Positions 1 through 9,338 of a stretch of DNA of 64,000 nt are shown one piece after another; position 1 is the stretch's first letter; the number at the start of each line of letters is the position of its first letter. The notes beneath the pieces are model-generated. The model saw nothing but the letters and a program-made list of their open reading frames with translations, did no database searches and was not told where the DNA came from. The DNA is taken from the NCBI RefSeq assembly GCF_001666835.1, contig NZ_LZJF01000064.1:1-64000 (forward strand), read 5' to 3'. The DNA is from Mycobacterium sp. E3251. GTDB lineage: Bacteria; Actinomycetota; Actinomycetes; Mycobacteriales; Mycobacteriaceae. The position numbers and the translations under genes are program-made.

Positions 1-296
1 GATCGCCGTCCTCATCGGCATGAGCGCGATCCTGGGCCTGACCTCCTATTGGGGATGCCACGACGCCAACCATCCCGCTTTCTTCACGCCACTGATGGCG
101 ACGGCCAGTCTGGTCAAGGGTGGCACCGGCGACTTCTCGGTGAGCGGACGCACCTGCCCGAGCCCAACGCCGGTCGGCCTGGAACTGGCCCGCATCGCGG
201 CACTGTCGGCGATCTTCACCGGGATGGTTGGCGTCGTGGCATCCCCAATAGGAGGTCAGGCCCAGGATCGCGCTCATGCCGATGAGGACGGCGATC
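1..296. repeat. 77-bp perfect inverted repeat (1-77 / 220-296) around a 142-bp loop
   Basis: Bases 1-77 are the exact reverse complement of bases 220-296; I checked every base. Pairing stops at 78/219. The left arm starts at the first base of the window, so the true arm could be longer if sequence exists to the left. Both arms encode the same piece of a membrane protein, and the loop encodes its continuation in plus orientation. This is the expected signature of a fold-back chimera at a contig end, but an inverted duplication is also possible. Confidence 0.9.
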
Positions 297-550
297 ACGG
301 TGAACGAAACACCCACCACCCGGTGGCTGTTGTCCGAGCGGAAGGTCAGCACGCAGGCCGCGATCAGCACCGCCACGACGATCGCGAGCGTGGGCATCGA
401 TCCCGGCCGGCCGAACCAGCCGAGGGCAGGCGGCATCGCGTCGATGATCCAGGGCCACAGGTCCAGGACGCCCAGATACACGATGAGCAGCACGCCGACC
501 GCGGTTAGGCCCCAGCGCAAGGTGGGCGAGGGTGTCCTCGTGGGACGCAT
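1..550 (-). CDS. Mycobacterial membrane protein, N-terminal part, disrupted at window edge
   Basis: Reading leftwards from an ATG at 548-550, the product begins MRPTRTPSPTLRW and has three hydrophobic stretches of about 18-25 residues (LTAVGVLLIVYLGVLDLWPW, TLAIVVAVLIAACVLTF and one ending ILGLTSYWGC), so it is an inner-membrane protein. The sensible sequence ends at HDANHP (position 220). The expected continuation AFFTPLMATASLVKGG is instead encoded on the opposite strand at 78-220, so the 3' part is inverted relative to the 5' part. The minus frame stays open to the edge but becomes charged and non-membrane-like there. The family was not identified. The gene is either truncated by a fold-back or split by a real inversion. 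Confidence 0.5.
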   Translation of the reverse strand, partial: MRPTRTPSPTLRWGLTAVGVLLIVYLGVLDLWPWIIDAMPPALGWFGRPGSMPTLAIVVAVLIAACVLTFRSDNSHRVVGVSFTVIAVLIGMSAILGLTSYWGCHDANHPGEDRRQCRDAGQFQADRRWARAGASAHREVAGATLDQTGRRHQWREESGMVGVVASPIGGQAQDRAHADEDGD

Positions 551-680
551 CCGCCGATCTCCCTTCGCGCGGTATCGGCTGTTCGGACGTCGAACAGTAC
601 ACGCAAAAGGTCGGCCGAAAGCAATGATTCCGGGGCCGGTGCACACCACCGAGTTGCCCAGGCGGGCAACAGGTCGGCGG

Positions 681-1334
681 CTATCCGGCGTACCGCGAGA
701 GCCGCGCCGAAAGGTGGGGAACGAGGCCGCCGTCGGCGTCCACCCGTTCCTCGACGTAGGCCAGGTCGCCCTCGACGATCCCGTAGAGCCGTTTGGCGCC
801 GCCGACCAGCACGCCCGAGCGGGAGCGGGCCAGCGCGTCGGTCACCAACTCCCACGACGACTGGGTACGGGGCCGTCCGTAGAACAGTTCCACGTAGCCG
901 GCCGAGTGGGCCAACAGCAACTCGATGGCCTGCGACTCGGTGGGGTCGTCGGGATCGCTGACGAAGCGCCAGAAGCCCGTCTCGCGCAACCCGTGTCCCT
1001 GGAAATCGCCCGTCTCGTCGAGCCGCCACGAGCGGGATTCCCAGTTCAGGTAATCACCGCCGTCGTGCGATACCACGATCTGCTGGCCGAACCGGTAATC
1101 CCCGTCGTGCCCGCGGCCCTCGCCTTCTCCGCGCCACACACCCACGAGGGGCAGTAGCGCCAGCAGCGCGTCGTTCAGGTTGGCGCCTTCCCGCAGGTTG
1201 GCGGTGTCGGCGGGAAACGGCAGGTCGTCGAAGGCCGGAATGTTGCGGCCGGCGGTCAGCTTGGCGCGCTCGGCGGCGGCGGCCACCGCGCGATCACCGG
1301 AGCCCGGAGAACCCAGAGGTTCGTCAGAAGTCAC
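681..1334 (-). CDS. Nitrobindin / FABP-like protein (Rv0813c homologue)
   Basis: 217 aa from the GTG at 1334 ([11 protein letters not shown]...). The motif GVWRGEGEG at about residues 65-73 and a C-terminal [10 protein letters not shown] histidine segment are typical of the THAP4/nitrobindin ten-stranded beta-barrel family, which M. tuberculosis Rv0813c represents. Family members bind heme and have been annotated as peroxynitrite isomerases; whether this one binds heme is not shown by sequence alone. The first ~50 residues are a low-complexity extension. The GTG overlaps the stop of a small upstream membrane ORF (GTGA), which supports this start over a longer reading through GTG at 1379. Confidence 0.85.
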   Translation of the reverse strand: MTSDEPLGSPGSGDRAVAAAAERAKLTAGRNIPAFDDLPFPADTANLREGANLNDALLALLPLVGVWRGEGEGRGHDGDYRFGQQIVVSHDGGDYLNWESRSWRLDETGDFQGHGLRETGFWRFVSDPDDPTESQAIELLLAHSAGYVELFYGRPRTQSSWELVTDALARSRSGVLVGGAKRLYGIVEGDLAYVEERVDADGGLVPHLSARLSRYAG

Positions 1335-1429
1335 GATTCGTCGGTGATGAGCCGGTACAGCGTGTACAGCGCGAACCATGAGATCACCACGACGGCCACC
1401 ACCAGCATGATCTCGAAGAAGAGCACCAC
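1331..1429 (-). CDS. Small single-pass membrane protein (32 aa), coupled to the nitrobindin-like gene
   Basis: An in-frame GTG at 1427-1429 (a second GTG follows at once) opens a 32-residue ORF ending LITDES. Residues 2-24 are strongly hydrophobic with aromatic and basic residues at the far end ([16 protein letters not shown]), a plausible single transmembrane helix with a short polar tail. Its TGA overlaps the GTG of the downstream gene by the classical GTGA arrangement, implying translational coupling. No function is known to me. A shadow ORF would not be expected to give such a clean helix and coupling, so I consider it likely real. Confidence 0.55.
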   Translation of the reverse strand: MVLFFEIMLVVAVVVISWFALYTLYRLITDES

Positions 1430-1479
1430 GGGGACAAGTCTATTCGCCGCGGGAGATCCCGGTCAGGCCAGCCGGGGTC

Positions 1480-1782
1480 TCAGGCGATCTTGACGTCCAC
1501 CTCGTGGATGCCGGCGCCCGACGGGGTCACCACGGCGTTCCCGTTGCCTGCGGCCGACAACGCGCGCAGCGTCCAGGACCCCGGTGCCGCAAAGAACCGG
1601 AAGTCGCCCGTTGCCGACGCGACGACCTCGGCGGTGAACTCGTCTGACGAGTCGAGCAGGCGGACGAACGCGCCGCCGACCGCCTGTCCGTCGCCGTCCA
1701 CGACGCGGCCGGTGATCACCGTTTCCTTCTCCAAGTCAACGCTGGCGGGCAGCGTCACTCCTTGTTTCGGCGCAGAGCACAT
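1480..1782 (-). CDS. sseC: SseC-family protein (DUF1416)
   Basis: 100 aa starting MCSAPKQGVTLPASVD and ending HEVDVKIA, the same length as M. tuberculosis SseC1/SseC2 and recognisably the same protein. DUF1416 is predicted to be a beta-sandwich carboxypeptidase-regulatory-like fold (segments TGRVVDGDGQAVGGAFVRL and GDFRFFAAPGSWTLRAL). It sits directly behind the rhodanese gene; the ATG at 1782 follows that stop codon after one base. It is thought to act in sulfur metabolism because it is always linked to cysA, but its biochemical role is unknown. The longer reading from 1809 overlaps cysA and lacks a ribosome site. Confidence 0.92.
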   Translation of the reverse strand: MCSAPKQGVTLPASVDLEKETVITGRVVDGDGQAVGGAFVRLLDSSDEFTAEVVASATGDFRFFAAPGSWTLRALSAAGNGNAVVTPSGAGIHEVDVKIA

Positions 1783-1783
1783 A

Positions 1784-2617
1784 TCAGCTTCCCAACTCGA
1801 TCGGGGCACCCACCAGGGAGCCGTATTCCGTCCAACTTCCGTCGTAGTTCTTGACGTTTTTGTGGCCGAGTAATTCCCGGAGCACGAACCAGGTGTGCGA
1901 CGAGCGCTCTCCGATGCGGCAATACGCGATCGTTTCCTTGGTGCCGTCCAGTCCGGCGTCGGCGTAGAGCTTGGCCAGCTCCTCGTCGGACTTGAAGGTG
2001 CCGTCCTCGTTGGCGGCCTTGCTCCACGGCACGTTGATCGCCCCCGGAATGTGGCCGGGCCGCTGGCTCTGCTCCTGCGGCAGGTGCGCCGGCGCCAGGA
2101 TCTTGCCGGAGAACTCGTCGGGTGAACGCACGTCGACCAGGTTCTTGGCGTTGATGGCCGCGATGACCTCGTCGCGGAACGCCCGGATGCTGTTGTCCGG
2201 TGCGGCGGCAGTGTAAGAGGTGGCCGGCCGGGTGACGGTGTCGCTGGACAGGGCGCGGCCGTCGAGTTCCCACTTCTTGCGGCCGCCGTCGAGCAGCTTG
2301 ACCTTGTCGTGGCCGTACAGCTTGAAGTACCAGTAGGCGTAGGCGGCGAACCAATTGTTGTTGCCGCCGTAAAGGATCACGGTGTCGTCGTTGGAGATGC
2401 CGCGCTCGCTGAGCAGTTTCGAGAATTGCTGCGCATCGACGAAGTCCCGCTTCACCGGGTCCTGCAGATCCGAACGCCAGTCCAGCCTGATCGCGCCGGG
2501 GATGTGGCCGGTGTCGTAGGCGCTGGTGTCCTCATCGACTTCGACGAAGACGACGCCGGCTGCGTCGAGATTGCTCTCGGCCCAGTCCACGGAGACCAGG
2601 ACGTCGGAGCGTGCCAT
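1784..2617 (-). CDS. cysA2: Thiosulfate sulfurtransferase (rhodanese) CysA
   Basis: 277 aa, a two-domain rhodanese that transfers sulfane sulfur from thiosulfate to cyanide or other thiophilic acceptors in the cytosol. The N-terminal inactive domain spans about residues 8-130. The C-terminal domain carries the active-site loop CRIGERS with catalytic Cys233, the loop seen in mycobacterial CysA2/CysA3. It is the second gene of the DUF4395-cysA-sseC operon, downstream of a cysteine-sensing leader ORF, which fits a role in handling sulfur when cysteine runs low. Length matches the family. Confidence 0.95.
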   Translation of the reverse strand: MARSDVLVSVDWAESNLDAAGVVFVEVDEDTSAYDTGHIPGAIRLDWRSDLQDPVKRDFVDAQQFSKLLSERGISNDDTVILYGGNNNWFAAYAYWYFKLYGHDKVKLLDGGRKKWELDGRALSSDTVTRPATSYTAAAPDNSIRAFRDEVIAAINAKNLVDVRSPDEFSGKILAPAHLPQEQSQRPGHIPGAINVPWSKAANEDGTFKSDEELAKLYADAGLDGTKETIAYCRIGERSSHTWFVLRELLGHKNVKNYDGSWTEYGSLVGAPIELGS

Positions 2618-2652
2618 GCGGGGGATCCTTTCGATCGCTTTCTATGAACAGG

Positions 2653-3123
2653 TCATGTGGTGCGCGCGGCTCCTCGGAAACGCGCGACCAATGGGTAGAG
2701 CTGGCAACCCAGGCAGATGCCGAACGCGGCGTTCAGGAAGGCGGCGACGAGCGCCCCGGCGGTGGCGATGACGCCGGCCAAGAAGGCGCCCGCGGCGAAC
2801 GCGACGACGCCCACGAGCGCGAAGATCAGGCCGACGAGTTGGGCGAACTTCAGCGGTGCGACCGGTTCGCGCTCGGTGACGGGGCCGAGCCGGGGCGCCA
2901 CGGCAAGGGCGAATATCCGCCCATACGGATGCTTGCGCGGGCCGCCGACGGCGCCGACGGCGAAGACAATGGCCTGTATCCCCAGAATGACCGCCGCCGC
3001 CAGGGGGCTGGCGGCGGACACGGCGAGCGTGATCACCAGGACTGCGGTGGTAACCCAGGCGGCAAAGCGCGGGCCGCGCACGTCGACGGTGTCCGGTTGG
3101 GTTGTGGTGTTGCTGATCGGCAC
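2653..3123 (-). CDS. DUF4395 integral membrane protein, first structural gene of the cysA operon
   Basis: 156 aa from GTG at 3123, preceded by AGGAG six bases upstream. It has paired hydrophobic hairpins (residues ~20-60 and ~90-140), so about four transmembrane helices, and ends in a conserved-looking cysteine motif GICLGCQLYPLVARF close to the membrane face. DUF4395 proteins occur next to rhodaneses and sulfur carriers, so a sulfur-compound transport or relay role is plausible but unproven. In M. tuberculosis the matching slot beside cysA2 is filled by thiX (thioredoxin-like), so gene content differs here. The upstream leader ORF ends 105 bases before this start. Confidence 0.8.
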   Translation of the reverse strand: MPISNTTTQPDTVDVRGPRFAAWVTTAVLVITLAVSAASPLAAAVILGIQAIVFAVGAVGGPRKHPYGRIFALAVAPRLGPVTEREPVAPLKFAQLVGLIFALVGVVAFAAGAFLAGVIATAGALVAAFLNAAFGICLGCQLYPLVARFRGAARTT

Positions 3124-3228
3124 GGTACTACTCCTGAATTCGCCTGTTGCTGAGGGAACGAACGACGGGAGACGGGCCACGGGGAATTCCCGGGCTGCTC
3201 CGAGTGCGACGCGAAAGCGCGCGGCGAC

Positions 3229-3318
3229 TCAGCAGCTACAGCGACAGCAACAGCCCGCGGTGCGGCACAGATCGACTGCGCGGCGTTGGGTGAGCACGGG
3301 CTCAATGCGGGCTAGCAC
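3229..3318 (-). CDS. Polycysteine leaderless leader peptide (29 aa), putative cysteine-responsive attenuator
   Basis: GTG at 3316-3318 opens VLARIEPVLTQRR... and the ORF ends LCRTAGCCCRCSC followed by TGA at 3229, with six cysteines in the last twelve residues. A TAAGCT hexamer (3326-3331) lies seven bases before the GTG, the arrangement of mycobacterial leaderless transcripts. In M. smegmatis, polycysteine leaderless ORFs ahead of the same sulfur operon were reported to work as attenuators: ribosomes stalling at Cys codons when cysteine is scarce open the ribosome-binding site of the next gene. Here the next gene is the DUF4395 protein, then cysA and sseC. A second in-frame GTG at 3297 is an alternative start. 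The sequence shows the ORF and promoter; the mechanism is by analogy. Confidence 0.8.
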   Translation of the reverse strand: MLARIEPVLTQRRAVDLCRTAGCCCRCSC

Positions 3319-3331
3319 GTCGGCAAGCTTA
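3319..3331 (-). promoter_or_regulatory. Leaderless promoter -10 (TAAGCT) of the polycysteine leader
   Basis: TAAGCT on the minus strand (3326-3331) fits TANNNT and lies seven bases upstream of the GTG at 3318, so transcription probably starts at or next to the start codon. Confidence 0.6.
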
Positions 3332-3401
3332 CCGAATGGCGTTCAGCGATCAAATCCAGCGGCGGCCGCCGCGCAGACCGCAAGCCTTCGGCGGTGGCGG
3401 G

Positions 3402-4271
3402 TCACGACTGCCTGAAGCCGTCCAGATCGACGGTCACTCCATAACTGATGCCCTCGATGATCACGTCTGACCCGCGCGCGCCCTCGGTCTTCGGTGCCAC
3501 CCCGAACGGGAGCCGCTGGTTGGGCACCCTCGTGGTGAATGCCCGCAGCACCGCATCCCGCTTGTCGTCCGGAACGGCTTGATCCGCGGTGTCGGCCCCG
3601 GTCAGGACCCCGGTCGGCGTGATCACGAGCGTCGACTGGTCGTCCGGGGCGATGGAAAGGTCCACCGAGACGCTGACCCGGTGCTCGAAGTCGGCCGAGT
3701 GCGGTGTGCCGCTGAACACCAGGCCATGGCTGTCGGAGATGCCGGACGCGGTGACGCCGCCGGTGGCGGTGTTGGTCTCCTTCGCCGGCGCCTCAACCAT
3801 CAGGTCGTTGATGCCCATATAACGGCCCAGGTAGTTCGACCCGATGATGATGCGGCTCTCCAGTTTGCCCACCGGCAGCTTGGCTACGGGCCGGATCAGC
3901 CAAGACGCGTCGGTCAGATCGACCGCATACATCGTGGCTTCGAGGGTGGCCTTGCCGACCGTTGCATGGTCTACGGCGTTGGCTTTGATCTCCACCTGGT
4001 TGTAGTGGTGCCGCATCGCCTGCGGGATGAAGGGAAACGCCACGATGGCGACGAACGGGTCGGACCTCAGATTGGCCGCTTTGCGCACGCTGCAGGACAG
4101 CCGGTATTCGGCGTAGATGCTGCTTCCGTAGTCGACGGCGACCGCACCCAGCACAACCGCGGCCACGGCGATCGCCGCGGCCGCCACCCCGATCAGGACC
4201 CTGCGCACCCGCATATTGTCGCGTAAGCCTCCGCGCGCCGTGTCGCGGACCGCGTGGGTGGCGGGGCTCAC
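3402..4271 (-). CDS. lmeA: LmeA-family cell-envelope lipid-binding protein (DUF2993)
   Basis: 289 aa with an N-terminal membrane anchor or uncleaved signal (RVLIGVAAAAIAVAAVVLGA, about residues 24-43) followed by a DUF2993 domain. It is the syntenic equivalent of Rv0817c/MSMEG_5785, shown in M. smegmatis to be needed for normal lipomannan elongation and to bind phospholipids in the periplasm. The start is uncertain: GTG at 4271 gives a 19-residue cytoplasmic lead, while ATG at 4214 (MRVRRVL) would start just before the anchor. It is transcribed divergently from glnR, with a long dyad between them. Confidence 0.85.
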   Translation of the reverse strand: MSPATHAVRDTARGGLRDNMRVRRVLIGVAAAAIAVAAVVLGAVAVDYGSSIYAEYRLSCSVRKAANLRSDPFVAIVAFPFIPQAMRHHYNQVEIKANAVDHATVGKATLEATMYAVDLTDASWLIRPVAKLPVGKLESRIIIGSNYLGRYMGINDLMVEAPAKETNTATGGVTASGISDSHGLVFSGTPHSADFEHRVSVSVDLSIAPDDQSTLVITPTGVLTGADTADQAVPDDKRDAVLRAFTTRVPNQRLPFGVAPKTEGARGSDVIIEGISYGVTVDLDGFRQS

Positions 4272-4312
4272 ACTGCATCGTCACCACGCAAAAATGGCAG
4301 GTGGCAAGTTAT

Positions 4313-4336
4313 CGTTAGGTGGCCTGGCAACTAACG
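4313..4336. promoter_or_regulatory. 24-bp dyad between lmeA and glnR
   Basis: CGTTAGGTG (4313-4321) and CAACTAACG (4328-4336) form a near-perfect inverted repeat (eight of nine pairs) around GCCTGG. It lies 42 bases upstream of the lmeA start and 56 bases upstream of glnR, a good position for a transcription-factor site acting on either gene. The binding protein is unknown. Confidence 0.5.
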
Positions 4337-4391
4337 CGTCGTTGCGTTGCGAGTTGTGGAAGATGCCGTTCCCCCGAGCTGGAGGGGCTAG

Positions 4392-6076
<1,685 letters not shown>

Positions 6077-6200
6077 CCGACGCGCAGGCGCGGAATGTGC
6101 CCCGGATCCGGCCGGGCATATTTTCGCGACGACCTGGCAACCTGTTGGGAGATGGCCGGCGGGGCACACGCGGGCCCGTAGGGGGCAGGAAGCTGGATCG

Positions 6201-7331
6201 GTGAGGCTCGACAGGGGTGGTGGTAGAGCGCTGGCGGCGCTGGCTGTGGCGCTGGCAGTTGGTATCGGCGGACTGACCGGCTGTGGCAGCGACCAGAACC
6301 GCCGCAACGCTTCGGCGGCAACGGTCTCCGGGCCCACGGGCACGGCGGGATGCAGCGGCAAGAACAAGCTGACGGCGGAAGGCTCGACGGCCCAACAAAA
6401 CGCGATGGCGTTGTTCAACCAGGTCTGGGGCCAGTACTGCCCGGGCAAGAGCGTGTCGTACAACCCAACCGGCTCGGGCGCCGGCCGCGAGCAGTTCATC
6501 GCCGGCCATGTCGACTTCGCTGGCGCCGACTCGCCGCTGGCCGCCGACCAGATCGGCCCGGCCGCCGCACGGTGCGAGGGAAACCCGGCGTGGGACTTGC
6601 CGCTGGTGTTCGGGCCGATCGCGTTGGTCTACAACCTGGCCGGGGTGCCGGCGTTGGTGGTGAGCAGTGACGCGTTGGCCAAGATCTTCAGCGGAAGGAT
6701 CACCGCCTGGAATGACCCCATCCTGGCAGCCCTCAACCCGGGCCTCGTGCTGCCCGATACCAAGATCGCACCGATCTACCGGACGGATTCGTCCGGAACG
6801 ACCGACAACGTGCAGAAGTATCTGACGGCCGCCGCGCCGCAGAGCTGGACCAAAGGCGTGGGCACCGAATTTCAGGGCGGGGTGGGTGAGGGCGCCATGA
6901 AGTCCGCCGGCGTCGTCCAAGCCGTGCGGGCGACGCCGGGCGCGATCGGATACGTCGAGAAGGGCTTCGCCGACCAGGGCGGCATGCCGTACGCCCAGAT
7001 CGCCACCAACAAGGGCGTCGCCGTTCCGCTCACCAACGAGACGGCCGGCAATGCGGTGAAGGCGGCCAACTTTGTGGCCGACGGCAACGACATGGTGCTG
7101 GACCTCAACTCGATGTACCGCTCCCAGGAACCCAATGTCTACCCGCTCGTCCTGGCGACCTACGAGATCGTGTGCTCCAAGGGCTCCGACCCGGACACCT
7201 CCGGTGCGATCAAGTCTTTTCTCACGGTTGCCGCCGGCAGCGGGCAGACCGAGCTTGCCTCGGCCGGCTATATCCCGCTGCCCGATAAGGTCAAAGAGCG
7301 ACTGGTTGCTGCGATCAACGCTCTGCAGTGA
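6201..7331 (+). CDS. pstS: Phosphate-binding lipoprotein PstS
   Basis: 376 aa. The first 27 residues form a lipoprotein signal peptide ending at lipobox LTGC with Cys28, so the mature protein is lipid-anchored outside the membrane. The substrate-binding domain has typical PstS segments: AEGSTAQQNAMALF near the start, PTGSGAGREQFIAG, and YRTDSSGTTDNVQKYL. It delivers phosphate to PstCA. In M. tuberculosis this position (between mshD and phoT) lacks pstS-pstC-pstA, so the arrangement here resembles M. avium-type genomes. GTG start at 6201. Confidence 0.95.
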   Translation: MRLDRGGGRALAALAVALAVGIGGLTGCGSDQNRRNASAATVSGPTGTAGCSGKNKLTAEGSTAQQNAMALFNQVWGQYCPGKSVSYNPTGSGAGREQFIAGHVDFAGADSPLAADQIGPAAARCEGNPAWDLPLVFGPIALVYNLAGVPALVVSSDALAKIFSGRITAWNDPILAALNPGLVLPDTKIAPIYRTDSSGTTDNVQKYLTAAAPQSWTKGVGTEFQGGVGEGAMKSAGVVQAVRATPGAIGYVEKGFADQGGMPYAQIATNKGVAVPLTNETAGNAVKAANFVADGNDMVLDLNSMYRSQEPNVYPLVLATYEIVCSKGSDPDTSGAIKSFLTVAAGSGQTELASAGYIPLPDKVKERLVAAINALQ

Positions 7332-7379
7332 CCAAGTGGCCCCGCGCTTAAGGAGCGAGAGAACTGTGCTGGGATCACA

Positions 7380-8414
7380 GTGACCACGCCAAACCCGATC
7401 GACGCCGGCTCGGGCGCGACCGTCGCCGCGCCCTTCCCGGAGGCGCCGGTGATACCGATCAACCCGTGGGGAGCTGCGCGCCCACACGTCGGGGATCGTG
7501 CGTTTCGTTGGCTGGCCAAGGGCTCAGGCTTGCTGATCGTCGTCGTCATCGGGGCAATCGGTGGATTCCTGTTACTGCGGGCCATCCCGGCCTTGAGGCG
7601 CAACCGGGAGAACTTTTTCAGCTACGGCGGCAACTGGATCACCACCGACACGTCGGCCATGCACTTCGGCATCTCCGATCTGCTGAAGGTCACCGTGTTC
7701 GTGTCGGCGTTCGCGTTGATCCTGGCCATGCCCGTCGCGCTGGGGGTCGCCATCTTCATCACGCAGTACTCGCCGAGGCGCGCCGCCGCCTCGCTGGCCT
7801 ACGCCGTAGATCTCCTGGCGGGGGTCCCCTCCATCATTTACGGCGTGTGGGGCCTGCATGTGCTGGCGCCGCAGCTGCGACCGCTGGCCACCTGGCTGAA
7901 CCACTCCCTGGGCTGGTGCTTCCTGTTCGCCGACGGCAACGCGTCGGTGGCCGGCGGCGGCACCATCTTCACCGGCGGCATCGTCCTGGCGGTCATGATC
8001 CTGCCGATCATCACCGCCGTCACCCGCGAGGTGTTCGTCCAGGCACCACAGGAGCAGGTCGAGGCCGCGCTGGCCCTGGGCGCCACCCGTTGGGAGGTTG
8101 TGCAGACGATCGTGCTGCCGTTCGGGCGGTCGGGATACATCAGCGCAGCGGTGCTGGGACTGGGCCGCGCGATGGGCGAGACGGTCGCCCTGCTGATCAT
8201 CTTGCGCGGGACGCAGGCGGCGTTCGGCTGGTCGCTGTTCGACGGCGGCTCCACCGTCGCGACCAAGATCGCGGGCACCGTGGCGCAGTTCAATGACCAA
8301 TACAAGGCCGGCGCATACATCGCCGCGGGGCTGGCGCTCTTCGTGCTCACCTTCCTGGTCGACGCGTTGGCGCGCGGCGCCGCCTCCAAAACCAGATGGG
8401 GCGCCGGGCGATGA
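7380..8414 (+). CDS. pstC: Phosphate ABC transporter permease PstC
   Basis: 344 aa with six predicted transmembrane helices after a ~45-residue cytosolic lead. The cytoplasmic EAA-type loop (EQVEAALALGATRWEVVQTIVLP) docks to PstB, and the helix LGRAMGETVALLIIL is typical of PstC/PstA. The GTG at 7380 lies downstream of AAGGAG (7350-7355); the gap of 24 bases is filled by a five-codon ORF from GTG 7366 whose TGA overlaps the pstC GTG, so translation may be re-initiated. The stop overlaps pstA (ATGA). Confidence 0.95.
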   Translation: MTTPNPIDAGSGATVAAPFPEAPVIPINPWGAARPHVGDRAFRWLAKGSGLLIVVVIGAIGGFLLLRAIPALRRNRENFFSYGGNWITTDTSAMHFGISDLLKVTVFVSAFALILAMPVALGVAIFITQYSPRRAAASLAYAVDLLAGVPSIIYGVWGLHVLAPQLRPLATWLNHSLGWCFLFADGNASVAGGGTIFTGGIVLAVMILPIITAVTREVFVQAPQEQVEAALALGATRWEVVQTIVLPFGRSGYISAAVLGLGRAMGETVALLIILRGTQAAFGWSLFDGGSTVATKIAGTVAQFNDQYKAGAYIAAGLALFVLTFLVDALARGAASKTRWGAGR

Positions 8415-9325
8415 CCTCGATGTTGGACCGCCCGCTGAAGCCGCGCACGTTCTCCCGGCCGAGCCGGCGCCGCCGGGTCACGGATCATGTTGCCGTGGTG
8501 CTGGTTTCGCTGTCGATGGTGACTGCGGTGACGCCCCTGCTGTTGGTGCTCTACTCGGTGATCGCCAAGGGCTTCAAGGCGATCGCGTCGACCGTTTGGT
8601 GGACCCACTCGCAAGCGGGCATGACGGCCTTCGTGGCCGGCGGCGGCGCCTATCACGCGATCGTCGGCACCGTCTTGCAGGGAGTGGTATGCGCGCTGAT
8701 CTCCATCCCGATCGGCCTCATGCTCGCCATCTATCTGGCCGAATATGGGGGCGGCACGCCGCTGGGCAGGCTGGCCACGTTCATGGTGGACGTCCTGAGC
8801 GGAGTGCCCTCGATCGTGGCGGCGTTGTTCATTTACGCGCTGTTCGTGGCGACGTTGGGCCTTCCTCGCTCCGAGTTCGCGGTGTCGCTCGCGCTGGTTC
8901 TGTTGATGCTGCCGGTGATCGTGCGAGCCACCGAGGAGATGCTGCGGATCGTCCCGGTGGACCTTCGCGAGGCCAGTTATGCGCTGGGCATCCCGAAGTG
9001 GAAGACGATCGTCAGGGTGGTGCTTCCCACCGGGGTCTCCGGCATCATCACGGGCATCATGCTGGCGGTGGCCAGGGTTATGGGCGAGACGGCCCCGTTG
9101 CTGATTCTCGTCGGTTACTCGCAATCTATGAGCTTCGACATCTTCAGTGGATTCATGGGGACGCTACCCGGCATGATGTACAACCAGACCAGCGCCGGTG
9201 CCGGCGTGAATCCGGTCCCCACGGATCGGTTGTGGGGTGCCGCCCTAACCCTCATCCTGGTGATCGCCACCATCAACATCGGGGCCCGAGTGATAGCGAA
9301 GTTTCTTGGCGCCAGAAAGTCATAG
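8411..9325 (+). CDS. pstA: Phosphate ABC transporter permease PstA
   Basis: 304 aa from the ATG at 8411 (MTSMLDRPLKPRTF), chosen because it overlaps the pstC stop by four bases; an ATG 15 bases earlier is less likely. Six transmembrane helices; loop VDLREASYALGIPKWKTIV is the EAA motif for PstB contact, and ARVMGETAPLLILVGY is conserved in PstA. With PstC it forms the membrane channel for high-affinity phosphate uptake. Confidence 0.95.
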   Translation: MTSMLDRPLKPRTFSRPSRRRRVTDHVAVVLVSLSMVTAVTPLLLVLYSVIAKGFKAIASTVWWTHSQAGMTAFVAGGGAYHAIVGTVLQGVVCALISIPIGLMLAIYLAEYGGGTPLGRLATFMVDVLSGVPSIVAALFIYALFVATLGLPRSEFAVSLALVLLMLPVIVRATEEMLRIVPVDLREASYALGIPKWKTIVRVVLPTGVSGIITGIMLAVARVMGETAPLLILVGYSQSMSFDIFSGFMGTLPGMMYNQTSAGAGVNPVPTDRLWGAALTLILVIATINIGARVIAKFLGARKS

Positions 9326-9338
9326 GCAGGAGCACTAA

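Noticed and set aside
3033..3305. 90-codon minus-strand ORF starting MSPCSPNAAQ
   Set aside because: It overlaps the polycysteine leader in another frame and runs into DUF4395 in the wrong frame; the leader with its leaderless promoter explains the region better.
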